Shown here: one piece after another, positions 18,381-25,545 of the stretch | How positions within the stretch are numbered: position 1 is the stretch's first letter | Layout: every line of letters starts with the position of its first letter | From: an uncultured Sphingomonas sp. | GTDB lineage: Bacteria > Pseudomonadota > Alphaproteobacteria > Sphingomonadales > Sphingomonadaceae | Length of the DNA stretch: 54,935 nt | Reading direction: 5' to 3' | Assembly (NCBI GenBank): GCA_913776255.1 | Contig: CAJYLV010000006.1 | Coordinates: 1-54,935, forward strand | Notes under the pieces: model-generated | The model's database searches: none | Told to the model about the DNA's origin: nothing | Seen by the model: the letters and a program-made list of their open reading frames with translations, nothing else | Position numbers and translations under genes: made by a program

Positions 18381-18805
18381 TGCGGTTTGCCGCGCTCGAC
18401 GACAAGGGCAACGTCCAGTCGATCATCTTCGCGCAGGATCTCGACAATCTGGTGTGCAACGTGCCCGAGGGCTGCCACGCCTTCCCCTGCGACGATCTCC
18501 GGGTCGTTGCGGGACTGTGGCGCCGGGTCGGCGATGCGTTCGAGCTGCGGCCGCAGGACGAGCTGCCCAAGGAGCTGTTCCCGGTGCCGCCGATGACGCC
18601 GGTCGAGTTCTGGCGGCTGTTCCAGCAGGCGGAGCGGATTGCGATTCGGGCGTCGAGCGATCCGCAGGTCGTCGACATGCGCGAGATGCTGGCGATCTCG
18701 GACCGGGTCGACCGACACGATCCCGAGATGATCGCCAACGTGAAGCACCTCGAAACAGTCGGGCTGCTGGCAGCCGGACGCGCGGCGGCCGTGCTGACCG
18801 CCTGA
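18377..18805 (+). CDS. Phage protein downstream of tail tip, possible tail fibre assembly-like
   Basis: A 142-residue protein starting with two Met codons inside the hub stop (ATGATG). The first 70 residues hold beta-like MMRFAALDDKGNVQSIIFA. The rest (MTPVEFWRLFQQAERIAIRA...VVDMREMLAISDRVDRHDPEM) has the helical pattern seen in small proteins that follow phage tail fibres. A chaperone or minor tip role is possible; none is proven. Confidence 0.55.
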   Translation: MMRFAALDDKGNVQSIIFAQDLDNLVCNVPEGCHAFPCDDLRVVAGLWRRVGDAFELRPQDELPKELFPVPPMTPVEFWRLFQQAERIAIRASSDPQVVDMREMLAISDRVDRHDPEMIANVKHLETVGLLAAGRAAAVLTA

Positions 18806-18869
18806 CGTCGCTTTCCTCTCCCGAGCGTCCCCACGACCCCGTAGCGCCGGCCGGGCGCGGAGATCCGTC

Positions 18870-19136
18870 ATGACCGAACCCTCCAGCATCCGCGCGCTCA
18901 TCCGCGAGTGGCTGCCCCACGCCATGGCGATCGCCGGGATCGTGTTCGCCGGCGGCCAGACCTTCCGCGGCCAGTCGGAAACCGACCGGCGCGTCGAGAA
19001 GCTGGAGGGCCGCGCCGACCGCGGCGACGACAAATTCTCCGAGCTGGGGCGGACGCTGGAGCGCGTCGACGGCAAGATCGAGCGCGTCGATGCGAAACTG
19101 TCGCTGCTGATCGAGCGCACGCCGCCGCGCCACTGA
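18870..19136 (+). CDS. Small membrane/coiled-coil lysis-region protein (XhlA- or holin-like)
   Basis: An 88-residue protein with one likely membrane segment (HAMAIAGIVFAGGQTF, about 16-31) followed by a charged heptad-rich coil (DRRVEKLEGRADRGDDKFSELG...). Size and layout resemble XhlA-type lysis accessory proteins or antiholins. It begins the lysis block, 26 nt before the endolysin gene. Confidence 0.55.
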   Translation: MTEPSSIRALIREWLPHAMAIAGIVFAGGQTFRGQSETDRRVEKLEGRADRGDDKFSELGRTLERVDGKIERVDAKLSLLIERTPPRH

Positions 19137-19162
19137 CCTGACCCACCAACAAGGACGACACC

Positions 19163-19933
19163 ATGACGCTTCTTGCGAAGGGGCGCGCGCTGGCGCGTGC
19201 CTGGTACGCGCACGCCGCCGGCGCGGCCGCGGCGATCGCCGGGCTGCTGATGGGGCTCGACCCCAATCTGCTCGAGGCCGGCTGGCAGACGATGCCCGCC
19301 GAGCTGCGCGTGCTGATCCCGGCGCGGCTCGCCTCGTACATTTCGCTCGCGCTGCTCACCGGCGTGTGGCTGGTCGGCCGCGCGCCGCGGCCGGCGAGCG
19401 CGCAGGTGCTCGGTCTGGTCGGACGCGTCGCCGCCCCGCCGCTTGTCACCGGCCCGCTGGCGATCGCGCTCATGCATCATTTCGAGCGCTGCGAGCTGGT
19501 CGCGTACCGCTGCCCGTCAGGCAAATGGACGATCGGCTGGGGGATGACCTATTATCCCGCCGGCGGCCGCGTGAAGCCGGGCGACCGGATCACGCAGGAA
19601 CAGGCCGATGCGATGTTCGTGCAGCTGCTCGAGCGCGACTTCGCGCCGGCGGTGCGCGCGGCGATCGGCGCGGCGGCGACGACGCCGGCGCAGTTCGGCG
19701 CGATGGTCGCGCTCTGCTACAACATCGGCGCGCTGCGCTTCTCGCTCTCGACGGTCGCGCGCCGGCACCGTGCGGGCGACGCGCCGGGCGCGATCGCCGG
19801 CTTCGCGCTCTGGAACAAGATCGACGGCGTGGTCTCGGACGGGCTGGTCCGGCGCCGCGCGGCCGAGGCGGCGCTGTACCGCGAGGATTATGCGGCGCTG
19901 AAGGCGCTGACCTACGGCGCGGTGAGCGCGTGA
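19163..19933 (+). CDS. Endolysin (lysozyme family 24) with N-terminal holin-like membrane domain
   Basis: A 256-residue protein. The first ~75 residues carry two predicted membrane segments (about 12-31 and 50-71) separated by a short acidic loop, like small phage holins. Residues from about 95 on are a T4/P21-type lysozyme with the catalytic pattern E108-x8-C117-x5-T123 (FERCELVAYRCPSGKWTIGWG), and QFGAMVALCYNIG and RRAAEAALY later. Stand-alone endolysins of this family are about 150-180 residues, so this is a membrane-anchored or signal-anchor form. The stop overlaps the Rz-like GTG. Confidence 0.85.
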   Translation: MTLLAKGRALARAWYAHAAGAAAAIAGLLMGLDPNLLEAGWQTMPAELRVLIPARLASYISLALLTGVWLVGRAPRPASAQVLGLVGRVAAPPLVTGPLAIALMHHFERCELVAYRCPSGKWTIGWGMTYYPAGGRVKPGDRITQEQADAMFVQLLERDFAPAVRAAIGAAATTPAQFGAMVALCYNIGALRFSLSTVARRHRAGDAPGAIAGFALWNKIDGVVSDGLVRRRAAEAALYREDYAALKALTYGAVSA

Positions 19934-20379
19934 GCTGGGCAATGCTGTTCGCGCTGGCGCGCCGGCACTGGCCGCTGGCGATCGCCGCGGTACTCGCGGG
20001 ACTGTTGCTCGTCACCCGCACGGAGCGCGACGCCGCGCGCCAGGCGCTCGCGATCGAGCGGGCCGACCGCGCCGCCGAGCGCGACCGCGCCGATCGCCAG
20101 CGCGCGGAGCAAGAACGTGGCTTCGCGCAGCATCTCGCCGGCGCCGCCACGACCTTCGCCGACCGGCTCGCCGCGCGCGCGCCGGTCATCCTCCGCTCCA
20201 CCAACACCGTGAGGGACTATGCCCAGACCGACGCCGGCCGCGCTCGCTGCCTTGGCGCTGACCGCGTGCGCGGGCTCGACGCCTACCTTGCCGCCCTCGC
20301 CGGTGCGGCTCCCGCCCCCGCCGGCCGCGGCGCTGACGCCGTGCGCGCCGACCCCGATCCCGCGCCAACCGGACGGTAG
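19930..20379 (+). CDS. Rz-like inner-membrane spanin
   Basis: A 149-residue protein with an N-terminal membrane anchor (HWPLAIAAVLAGLLLVT, about 12-28) followed by a long charged coiled coil (RDAARQALAIERADRAAERDR), the i-spanin layout. Spanins fuse inner and outer membranes at the last step of lysis. GTG 19930 overlaps the endolysin stop. The Rz1-like gene begins inside it in another frame at 20219. Confidence 0.78.
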   Translation: MSWAMLFALARRHWPLAIAAVLAGLLLVTRTERDAARQALAIERADRAAERDRADRQRAEQERGFAQHLAGAATTFADRLAARAPVILRSTNTVRDYAQTDAGRARCLGADRVRGLDAYLAALAGAAPAPAGRGADAVRADPDPAPTGR

Positions 20380-20482
20380 CGCCAACGCCGCCGACAGCGA
20401 GGCGGCGCTGCGCGACGCCTGGGCGGCGATCCTGCGCTGCGACGACACCCGCCGGCTGCTGCTCGACGCATGGCCGCGCTGA
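20219..20482 (+). CDS. Rz1-like outer-membrane lipoprotein spanin, nested start
   Basis: An 87-residue protein starting inside the Rz-like gene (+2 relative frame) and ending past it. It shows a lipoprotein signal (ALAALALTAC, lipobox LTAC) and a Pro-rich mature part (TLPPSPVRLPPPPAAALTP), the hallmark of Rz1. The embedded arrangement with Rz is classical. Partner of the i-spanin for outer-membrane disruption. Confidence 0.78.
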   Translation: MPRPTPAALAALALTACAGSTPTLPPSPVRLPPPPAAALTPCAPTPIPRQPDGSANAADSEAALRDAWAAILRCDDTRRLLLDAWPR

Positions 20483-20511
20483 TCGATCATCGTTTGAACC
20501 TGGAGACCAAG

Positions 20512-21975
20512 ATGACCCGGTTGTTCCGCTGGGTGGGCACGTTGCTGCTCGCCGCTTCCCTGATGAGTGCGCCCGCGATCGCGCAGTCGTCCGCCACGAT
20601 CCGCGTGTTGCAGAACGGGACGACGAAGCTCGTCGCCCTCAACGACCTGCTCGGCGCGCCGCGCCTCAACATGAACCAGGTGGCGGTCGCGCCGTCGGAC
20701 AGCCGCGGTGCGCAGATCGCGGCGAGCCTTACCAATCCCGAGACGCAACGCGTCTCCAGCCCGCTGGCCTATGCGATGGCGCTCAGCGACCAGCGGCTGA
20801 CCTTGGTCTATCTCGGCGGCATCAGCGGCTATACGGTCGCGCAGACCGTCGCCGCGAACAGCCCCGACCCGCGCTACGCCGGGCAGAACAATCTCGAAGC
20901 GTATCTCAGCACCTCGGCGGGGATCGGCTTCTATCCGCCGATGTGGGCAAACGACGTCGGCCAGCTGGTGCCCAAGGAGACGATCTGGGCGAACACGCAG
21001 GCGATGCTCGATCGCGACGCCGCCAAGGGCCGCTACATCATCTTCACGCTCGAGATCGGCTCCCCGTCGTTCAATCCCGTGCAGGTCGGCATGGTGCACT
21101 GGCTTAACGCGCGCGCGCGCCAGTGGGCGGCCGGCAAGCCGCGCGTCTCGATCATCGATGCGCCGTCGCTGATCTGGGACACGACGAGCACCAGCACCAC
21201 CGCGATCGTCCACAAGGCCGGCTACACCGACGGCGGGCCGCACTTCTTCGCGCCGGGCGCGCACGCCGCCGGGCAGCCGATCGCCGACGTCGTCAAGGTC
21301 ATCTCGCCCGCCCAGCCGAAGCTCGCGCGCGCCGCAAGCGAGGTATGGGCGAACGGCGGCATCCAGATGAACCAGAGCCCGACAGGGCTGGTGACGGTCG
21401 CGCAGCCGTCGAACGGCGGCGGGATCACCTACAGTTCGGCGATGCCGGCCGGGCTGACGGTGGTGCGCGGGCTCAACAACACCAACGGCACCGGCGCCGC
21501 GACGGCGACCGTCGCGCTGATCGACGACCCGAGCGGCGTCGGCAAGGCGCTGAAGGTCGATGCCACGTGGACGCAGGCGGGCGAGTATATCCAGCTCGAT
21601 TTCGCCTGGGCGGCCGCGGCGCTGACCGGGCTGACCGCCGGCGACCGCGTCTTCGCGGGCGCGAAGGTGAAGGTGTCGGCCGGGTCGGTGAACAGCATCG
21701 CGCCATGGGCGTACGAGCGGCTGCGCGTCGATGGCGTCGATCTGGAGGCCAATGGCCTGCGCAACGACCCGAGCCTCACGGCGGTCAACGCCGGCGCCGA
21801 TTACACGATCGCCTATGACATCGAGCTGCGCACCGGCGCGATCACCGTCCCGGCCTACACGGCGATCACGCAGGGCTTCCAGCGGCTGCGGATGCAGTCG
21901 ACGGGGCAGGGCAGCCAGACCGCGATCTTCAGCCAGATCAGCGGCTGGCGCGAGGTGTCGCTGACGGCGCAGTGA
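20512..21975 (+). CDS. Secreted SGNH/GDSL-like hydrolase, phage-borne
   Basis: A 487-residue protein. It starts with a Sec signal peptide (basic MTRLFRW, hydrophobic VGTLLLAASLM, cleavage near APAIAQ). The next ~250 residues fit a degenerate SGNH esterase: PSDSRGAQ (Ser block), LGGISGYTVAQ (Gly block), MWANDVGQ (Asn block), DGGPHFFAPGAHAAG (His block with one extra residue between Asp and His). The C-terminal ~200 residues look like a beta-sandwich binding module (GKALKVDATWTQAGEYIQLDF). ATG 20512 follows GGAG by 7 nt. A signal peptide is unusual for a virion protein, so a periplasmic or surface role in the host, or a lysis role, is possible. Confidence 0.65.
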   Translation: MTRLFRWVGTLLLAASLMSAPAIAQSSATIRVLQNGTTKLVALNDLLGAPRLNMNQVAVAPSDSRGAQIAASLTNPETQRVSSPLAYAMALSDQRLTLVYLGGISGYTVAQTVAANSPDPRYAGQNNLEAYLSTSAGIGFYPPMWANDVGQLVPKETIWANTQAMLDRDAAKGRYIIFTLEIGSPSFNPVQVGMVHWLNARARQWAAGKPRVSIIDAPSLIWDTTSTSTTAIVHKAGYTDGGPHFFAPGAHAAGQPIADVVKVISPAQPKLARAASEVWANGGIQMNQSPTGLVTVAQPSNGGGITYSSAMPAGLTVVRGLNNTNGTGAATATVALIDDPSGVGKALKVDATWTQAGEYIQLDFAWAAAALTGLTAGDRVFAGAKVKVSAGSVNSIAPWAYERLRVDGVDLEANGLRNDPSLTAVNAGADYTIAYDIELRTGAITVPAYTAITQGFQRLRMQSTGQGSQTAIFSQISGWREVSLTAQ

Positions 21976-22015
21976 CGCTCATCGGGAGTTGCCGGACCGA
22001 TCCAACATTTCCCAT

Positions 22016-22030
22016 GTTCGCCGAATGTTC
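22016..22030 (+). promoter_or_regulatory. Probable LexA (SOS) box GTTC-N7-GTTC
   Basis: GTTC at 22016-22019 and GTTC at 22027-22030 are separated by exactly 7 nt, the direct-repeat operator known for alphaproteobacterial LexA. It is extended as ATGTTC at both copies. It ends 14 nt before the zinc-ribbon start codon, so LexA would block its transcription. Confidence 0.6.
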
Positions 22031-22044
22031 ACCGATTCGCCCGC

Positions 22045-22335
22045 ATGAGTGCCAACTGGCGCCCCGAGACGCTGATGGAGCTGAGCAGCCGCGGCAACGT
22101 CGCGCTGAAGTGCCGCTGCGGGCACCGCGGCGTGCTCGATGGGCCGCAGCTGAGCAAATACTTCTTCGTCCAGCAGTGGAATGGCCGGCTGCACATGGTC
22201 GGCGACCACCTGCGCTGCTCGCGCTGCGGCGAACGCCATCCGCGCATCCGGCTGACCGGGAACGAGCCGACCAGCACCTTCGGCCCGCAGGACGAGCGCG
22301 GCTGGAACGAGCTGCGGCGCAAGCTGCGCGGCTAG
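22045..22335 (+). CDS. Zinc-ribbon protein, probably SOS-regulated
   Basis: A 96-residue protein with two Cys pairs, CRCGH (about 23-27) and CSRCG (about 57-61), forming a likely zinc ribbon, and a basic C-terminus (ELRRKLRG). No enzymatic motif is seen. It is on the strand of the phage late genes but has its own probable SOS operator immediately upstream. It may bind nucleic acid or act as a small regulator; the function is unknown. Confidence 0.65.
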   Translation: MSANWRPETLMELSSRGNVALKCRCGHRGVLDGPQLSKYFFVQQWNGRLHMVGDHLRCSRCGERHPRIRLTGNEPTSTFGPQDERGWNELRRKLRG

Positions 22336-22365
22336 GCACGACCGGCCGAAGTCGTGGGGTACCGT

Positions 22366-22383
22366 CCGGGGTATCGACCCCGG
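22366..22383. terminator. Hairpin 1 after the phage late region
   Basis: CCGGGGT-ATCG-ACCCCGG, a 7-bp stem with a 4-nt loop, 31 nt after the zinc-ribbon stop. Two GGGGTA hexamers, 12 nt apart, overlap it (22356 and 22368). Confidence 0.4.
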
Positions 22384-22428
22384 CCGAACCTACGAAAAGC
22401 GACGTAATTTCACGCAGCGACCGCCGAT

Positions 22429-22453
22429 TGAGGCGGAGGATACCTCCGCCTCA
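22429..22453. terminator. Strong hairpin 2, probable terminator of the late region
   Basis: TGAGGCGGAGG and CCTCCGCCTCA form a perfect 11-bp stem around ATA. It lies between the plus-strand phage genes and the minus-strand VOC gene, so it may serve both directions. No long T-run follows. Confidence 0.5.
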
Positions 22454-22541
22454 CTGTTCAACTTTGGTGGTGAATGACAGGCATTCGCGGGATCGCATAC
22501 CGGGGTCCGCTAGGGCCAGAAGCGGAGCCGTGCCGGACGGA

Positions 22542-22940
22542 TCAGGCAGGAAAATGGATTCCGCACAATTTGTTGCCGTCGGGGTCACGAAAATAGGCCA
22601 GTTCGATGGTGCCCATCGAGGCAGTTTTGCGCGGTCCGGGAGGAGCTTCGATCGAGGTTCCGCCAGCGGCAATGGCGGTATCGTGCAGCAGTTTCACCTG
22701 CTCGGGCGAGTCGCAAGAAAAGGCGACGGTGCTGCCATTGGCGACGCTTGCCGGCTCGTCGTTGATCGGCTGGCTCACGATGAAGTTGGTTCCGTTGCCG
22801 TTATTGTAGATCAGACGTGTATGGCCGCTGTCGGCGATGTTCCTCGCCCCTTCCCCAGCACCCAAGGTGCCGAGCACCGTGTCGTAGAAGCGCTTGGACC
22901 GTTCAATGTCGTTCGATCCGACCATGGTGTGAAAAAGCAC
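22542..22940 (-). CDS. VOC/glyoxalase-family protein
   Basis: A 132-residue single-module VOC protein. H4 in LFHTMVGSND and the C-terminal Glu in GTIELAYFRDPDGNKL are the usual metal ligands; FYDTVLGTLG and HDTAIAAGG are typical. The GTG at 22940 is chosen because GGGAGA lies 6 nt upstream. Its base composition is less GC-rich than the phage genes, suggesting separate acquisition. The substrate is unknown (lyase, dioxygenase or resistance protein). Confidence 0.85.
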   Translation of the reverse strand: MLFHTMVGSNDIERSKRFYDTVLGTLGAGEGARNIADSGHTRLIYNNGNGTNFIVSQPINDEPASVANGSTVAFSCDSPEQVKLLHDTAIAAGGTSIEAPPGPRKTASMGTIELAYFRDPDGNKLCGIHFPA

Positions 22941-23149
22941 GCATACTCTCCCGAAGGGTTGATCGACTTCCGATCGCCATCAGCGGTAGCGTCCAACCGG
23001 CATAGATCCAACCGTCATCACTGGGCTCTCGGCTCGTCCACTCCTCGGCGAGAGCTGCCCTATGCTGGGACCGCCCGAGTACGAAGGATCCATCGACCCT
23101 CTGCGCAAAGTGAATTTGCGACAGAGCCGAGCGTTATTCTCGGCCCTGA

Positions 23150-23410
23150 TTAAAGTTCGATCCGCGACCTCGATCCGCCGGCGGGCGAGTCAATGCCGAG
23201 GATAATGAGGGTAGAGAACACCAGTCCATCGATATCCGCGATATCTATTTTCCATTCTTCTTCAGACCAGAATAGATCTGGCTGGTCGCGAATAAGGTCG
23301 GAGGCGTAGCGGGCTGCAAATTGCCGAGCGTCGGCCAGCGATCCGAATTCGGCGCCCAAATCATCCATAAGCGACCGGCCATCGTGCACATGAAAAAAGA
23401 AGCGTGACAT
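23150..23410 (-). CDS. DUF6894-like small protein
   Basis: An 86-residue protein beginning MSRFFFHVHDGRSLMDDLGAEF, then SLADARQFAARYASDLI and the hydrophobic LVFSTLIILGI. The FFHVHDG start and the D-x-x-G-x-E-F pattern match what I recall of the DUF6894 family, common in sphingomonads and rhizobia. GGAG lies 7 nt before the ATG. No function is known. Confidence 0.65.
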   Translation of the reverse strand: MSRFFFHVHDGRSLMDDLGAEFGSLADARQFAARYASDLIRDQPDLFWSEEEWKIDIADIDGLVFSTLIILGIDSPAGGSRSRIEL

Positions 23411-23598
23411 GGCGCAGCTCCGGTAAGCTGCATCATTTTGTTGGCAGCCGAAGGTTGGACGGTCCTGTCGGTGTTACACGGAGAACGCCAATTGTCGTGC
23501 TTGCGCTGCACAACCTAAATTAGTGATTGGGCATGTGCCCTAAGTCGAGGCATTGGCGCACAAAGGTAGCCAAGATGTAACGGCACAAAGCAAAATAC

Positions 23599-23613
23599 CA
23601 AGATAGTATCTTG
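23599..23613. terminator. 15-bp palindrome downstream of the 23644 gene
   Basis: CAAGATA-G-TATCTTG is a perfect inverted repeat 30 nt past the stop of the minus-strand hypothetical gene. On the minus strand it is followed by a T-rich stretch (GTATTTTGCTTTG), so it may be its terminator. The surrounding 23411-23643 gap is AT-richer and shows no gene. Confidence 0.35.
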
Positions 23614-23643
23614 AAGGAGGCAAAGAGTTAATCCGCTTTGGTT

Positions 23644-23871
23644 TCAAATAAAATCGGTAATTTCGAGGCTGACATTGGAGGACACCTCGTCCAACGTGGC
23701 TACCGACGTTATATGACACTGCGCGATGCGTTTGCTCTCATCTGATTGCTCTTCGAGCAGGATCAGGAGGGCAGCCCGCACCACGGCGTCACGGGCCTCG
23801 AACATGGAGGTGTGCTCCTCAAAGAAGGTCGTGGTCTTCTTATCCAGAATGGCGATGTTGAAGAGCGGCAT
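23644..23871 (-). CDS. Small hypothetical protein
   Basis: A 75-residue protein (MPLFNIAILDKKTTTFFEEHTSMFEARDAVVRAALLILLEE) with an acidic C-terminal half. A longer form from 23910 would add 13 residues; the internal Met is preferred because MPLFxxxLLD-type starts are common in small sphingomonad proteins. The layout (short strand, helix with ARDAVVRAA) resembles DUF6894-like proteins, but no family can be claimed. The 23872-24168 gap upstream holds no recognisable gene. Confidence 0.4.
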   Translation of the reverse strand: MPLFNIAILDKKTTTFFEEHTSMFEARDAVVRAALLILLEEQSDESKRIAQCHITSVATLDEVSSNVSLEITDFI

Positions 23872-24168
23872 TCCTGCGTTTGTGAACCTAGTCACCGTCC
23901 CCAAGCACAACCTAGATCAGTCCGCTTACCGCCACCCGTTAACATCAGTCTCGTTTTGGGACAGGTAATAACGCCATCGTCGCAGGGGAGGCCTTCGTCT
24001 CGTCGATGCAAAACGCGGGTTACCGCATCTCGCTATCGACGTGTGTCCCGCCCGAAAGCACGAACGGGAGCAGGTAAGTGCGCCTAATAACGCGCAGCGC
24101 GGGGACTGGCGAGCTGACCAGGTCCTGACCCTGCTTCCTTTCTCTCGCGAATTATGATCGAGGCTCTG

Positions 24169-25356
24169 ATGCTGACCAACGCTGCCGTCAAGGCGGCGCG
24201 CTTCCGCGCGTCCCCGTACAAATTGACCGACGAGCGCGGCCTGCATCTCTACATTACCCCGACACAGCGAAAGACCTTCCGGCTCCGCTTCGTGTGGAAA
24301 GGCCGTGAGCAGCTGCTGACGATCGGCCAGTGGCCGGAGGTCTCGCTCGATGCCGCACGCGCCCGCGCCGAGGCAGCGCGCGCGCAGCTCGCCCGCGGCA
24401 TCGATCCGCGCACCGCGCCTCAGGCGATGACGTTCGAGCGCGCCGCGCGCGCGTGGCACGAGCGACAGCAGCCCGGCTGGACCGCGGTCCACGCGGCCGA
24501 CGTCCTCGCCAGCCTCGAGGCGGACGTCTTCCCCGCGATCGGCACCGATGCGCTGGACGCGATCGACGCGCCGGCGGTGCTGCGGATCGTCCGCGCGATC
24601 GAGCAGCGCGGCGCGGTCCAGACTGCGCGGCGCGTCCGCCAGCGGATCTCCGACGTGTTCGCGCTCGCGGTCAGCGAGGGCTGGGCGAACAGCGACCCGG
24701 CGGCGATCGTCGGCCGCGCGCTGACCCGCGCGCCGGCGGCGCGGCACCATCCGGCGCTGACGTCGATCGACGAGGCGCGCGCGCTGCTCGCCGCGGCCGA
24801 GCTGGTCGTCGCGCGGCCGGCGGTGAAGCTCGCCTCGCGCTTCGTCGCGCTGACCGCGGTGCGGCTCGCAGCGGTGCGCGGCGCGCGCTGGGACGAGATC
24901 GAGGAGCTGGACGGCGCGCCGGTGTGGCGCGTGCCGGCCGCGCGGATGAAGCTGGCGGCGGCGAAGAAGCGCGACGCGGCGAACGATCACCTGGTGCCGC
25001 TCGCGCCTGCGGCGGCCGCGGTGCTGCGCGCGGCGCGCGCGCTGTCGGACGGGAGTGGACTGATTTTCCCCGGCCGCAGCAACACCGGTCCGCTTGGTGA
25101 GGGCACGATCAACGCGCTCTACGCGCGCACGCCGTTCGCCGGCCGCCACGTCGTGCACGGTTGGCGGGCGACCTTCTCGACGGTGATGAACGAGCGGCGG
25201 CCGGCGGATCGCGCGGTGATCGACCAGGCGCTCGGGCACGTGCTGAAGCACGACGACGGGACGATCGCGAAGGTCGAGGGCGCATACAACCGCGCGCAGC
25301 ACCTCGCACCGCGTCGCAGCATCTTCGAGGAATGGGCGACGATCCTGATCGGCTGA
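24169..25356 (+). CDS. Tyrosine integrase 1, P4 type
   Basis: A 395-residue site-specific recombinase. The N-terminal DUF4102 arm-binding domain reads YKLTDERGLHLYITPTQRKTFRLRF...LTIGQWPEVSLDAARA. The core-binding domain follows (FERAARAWHER...RRVRQRISDVFALAV). Catalytic residues are in place: Arg in LTAVRLAAVRGARW, Lys region AARMKLAAAKKRD, H-G-W-R in VVHGWRATFS, His in ALGHVLK, and Tyr in VEGAYNRAQH. ATG 24169 follows GAGG by 6 nt; 24154 is an alternative. Its attachment site is not obvious; it points towards integrase 2, in opposite orientation. Confidence 0.92.
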   Translation: MLTNAAVKAARFRASPYKLTDERGLHLYITPTQRKTFRLRFVWKGREQLLTIGQWPEVSLDAARARAEAARAQLARGIDPRTAPQAMTFERAARAWHERQQPGWTAVHAADVLASLEADVFPAIGTDALDAIDAPAVLRIVRAIEQRGAVQTARRVRQRISDVFALAVSEGWANSDPAAIVGRALTRAPAARHHPALTSIDEARALLAAAELVVARPAVKLASRFVALTAVRLAAVRGARWDEIEELDGAPVWRVPAARMKLAAAKKRDAANDHLVPLAPAAAAVLRAARALSDGSGLIFPGRSNTGPLGEGTINALYARTPFAGRHVVHGWRATFSTVMNERRPADRAVIDQALGHVLKHDDGTIAKVEGAYNRAQHLAPRRSIFEEWATILIG

Positions 25357-25518
25357 CCGCGCCGCGTGCGGGACGGCGGCGTGAGCGTGGCACGCTTCGT
25401 GCTCCATCCCCCCAGGCAGCCCGGGGCGGCGCAAGCCGCCACGCTCGACCGCCGGGCCTTGGCGATCGGGTCGATGGGGCGGGGCCTTTCGGCGCGGGGG
25501 GATCAGCAAATTCGATGC

Positions 25519-25542
25519 ATGGGATCGCCTCGGCGATCCCAT
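25519..25542. terminator. Hairpin at the end of the integrase 2/winged-helix unit
   Basis: ATGGGATCGCC-TC-GGCGATCCCAT is a perfect inverted repeat (10 bp with a CTCG loop) directly behind the winged-helix stop and 162 nt after integrase 1. It may stop transcription from both sides. The GC-rich stretch 25357-25518 contains no gene I can support. Confidence 0.5.
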
Positions 25543-25545
25543 TCC

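Noticed and set aside
24154..24168. Earlier ATG for integrase 1
   Set aside because: No ribosome site before it; the ATG at 24169 has GAGG at good spacing and gives the usual MLT start.
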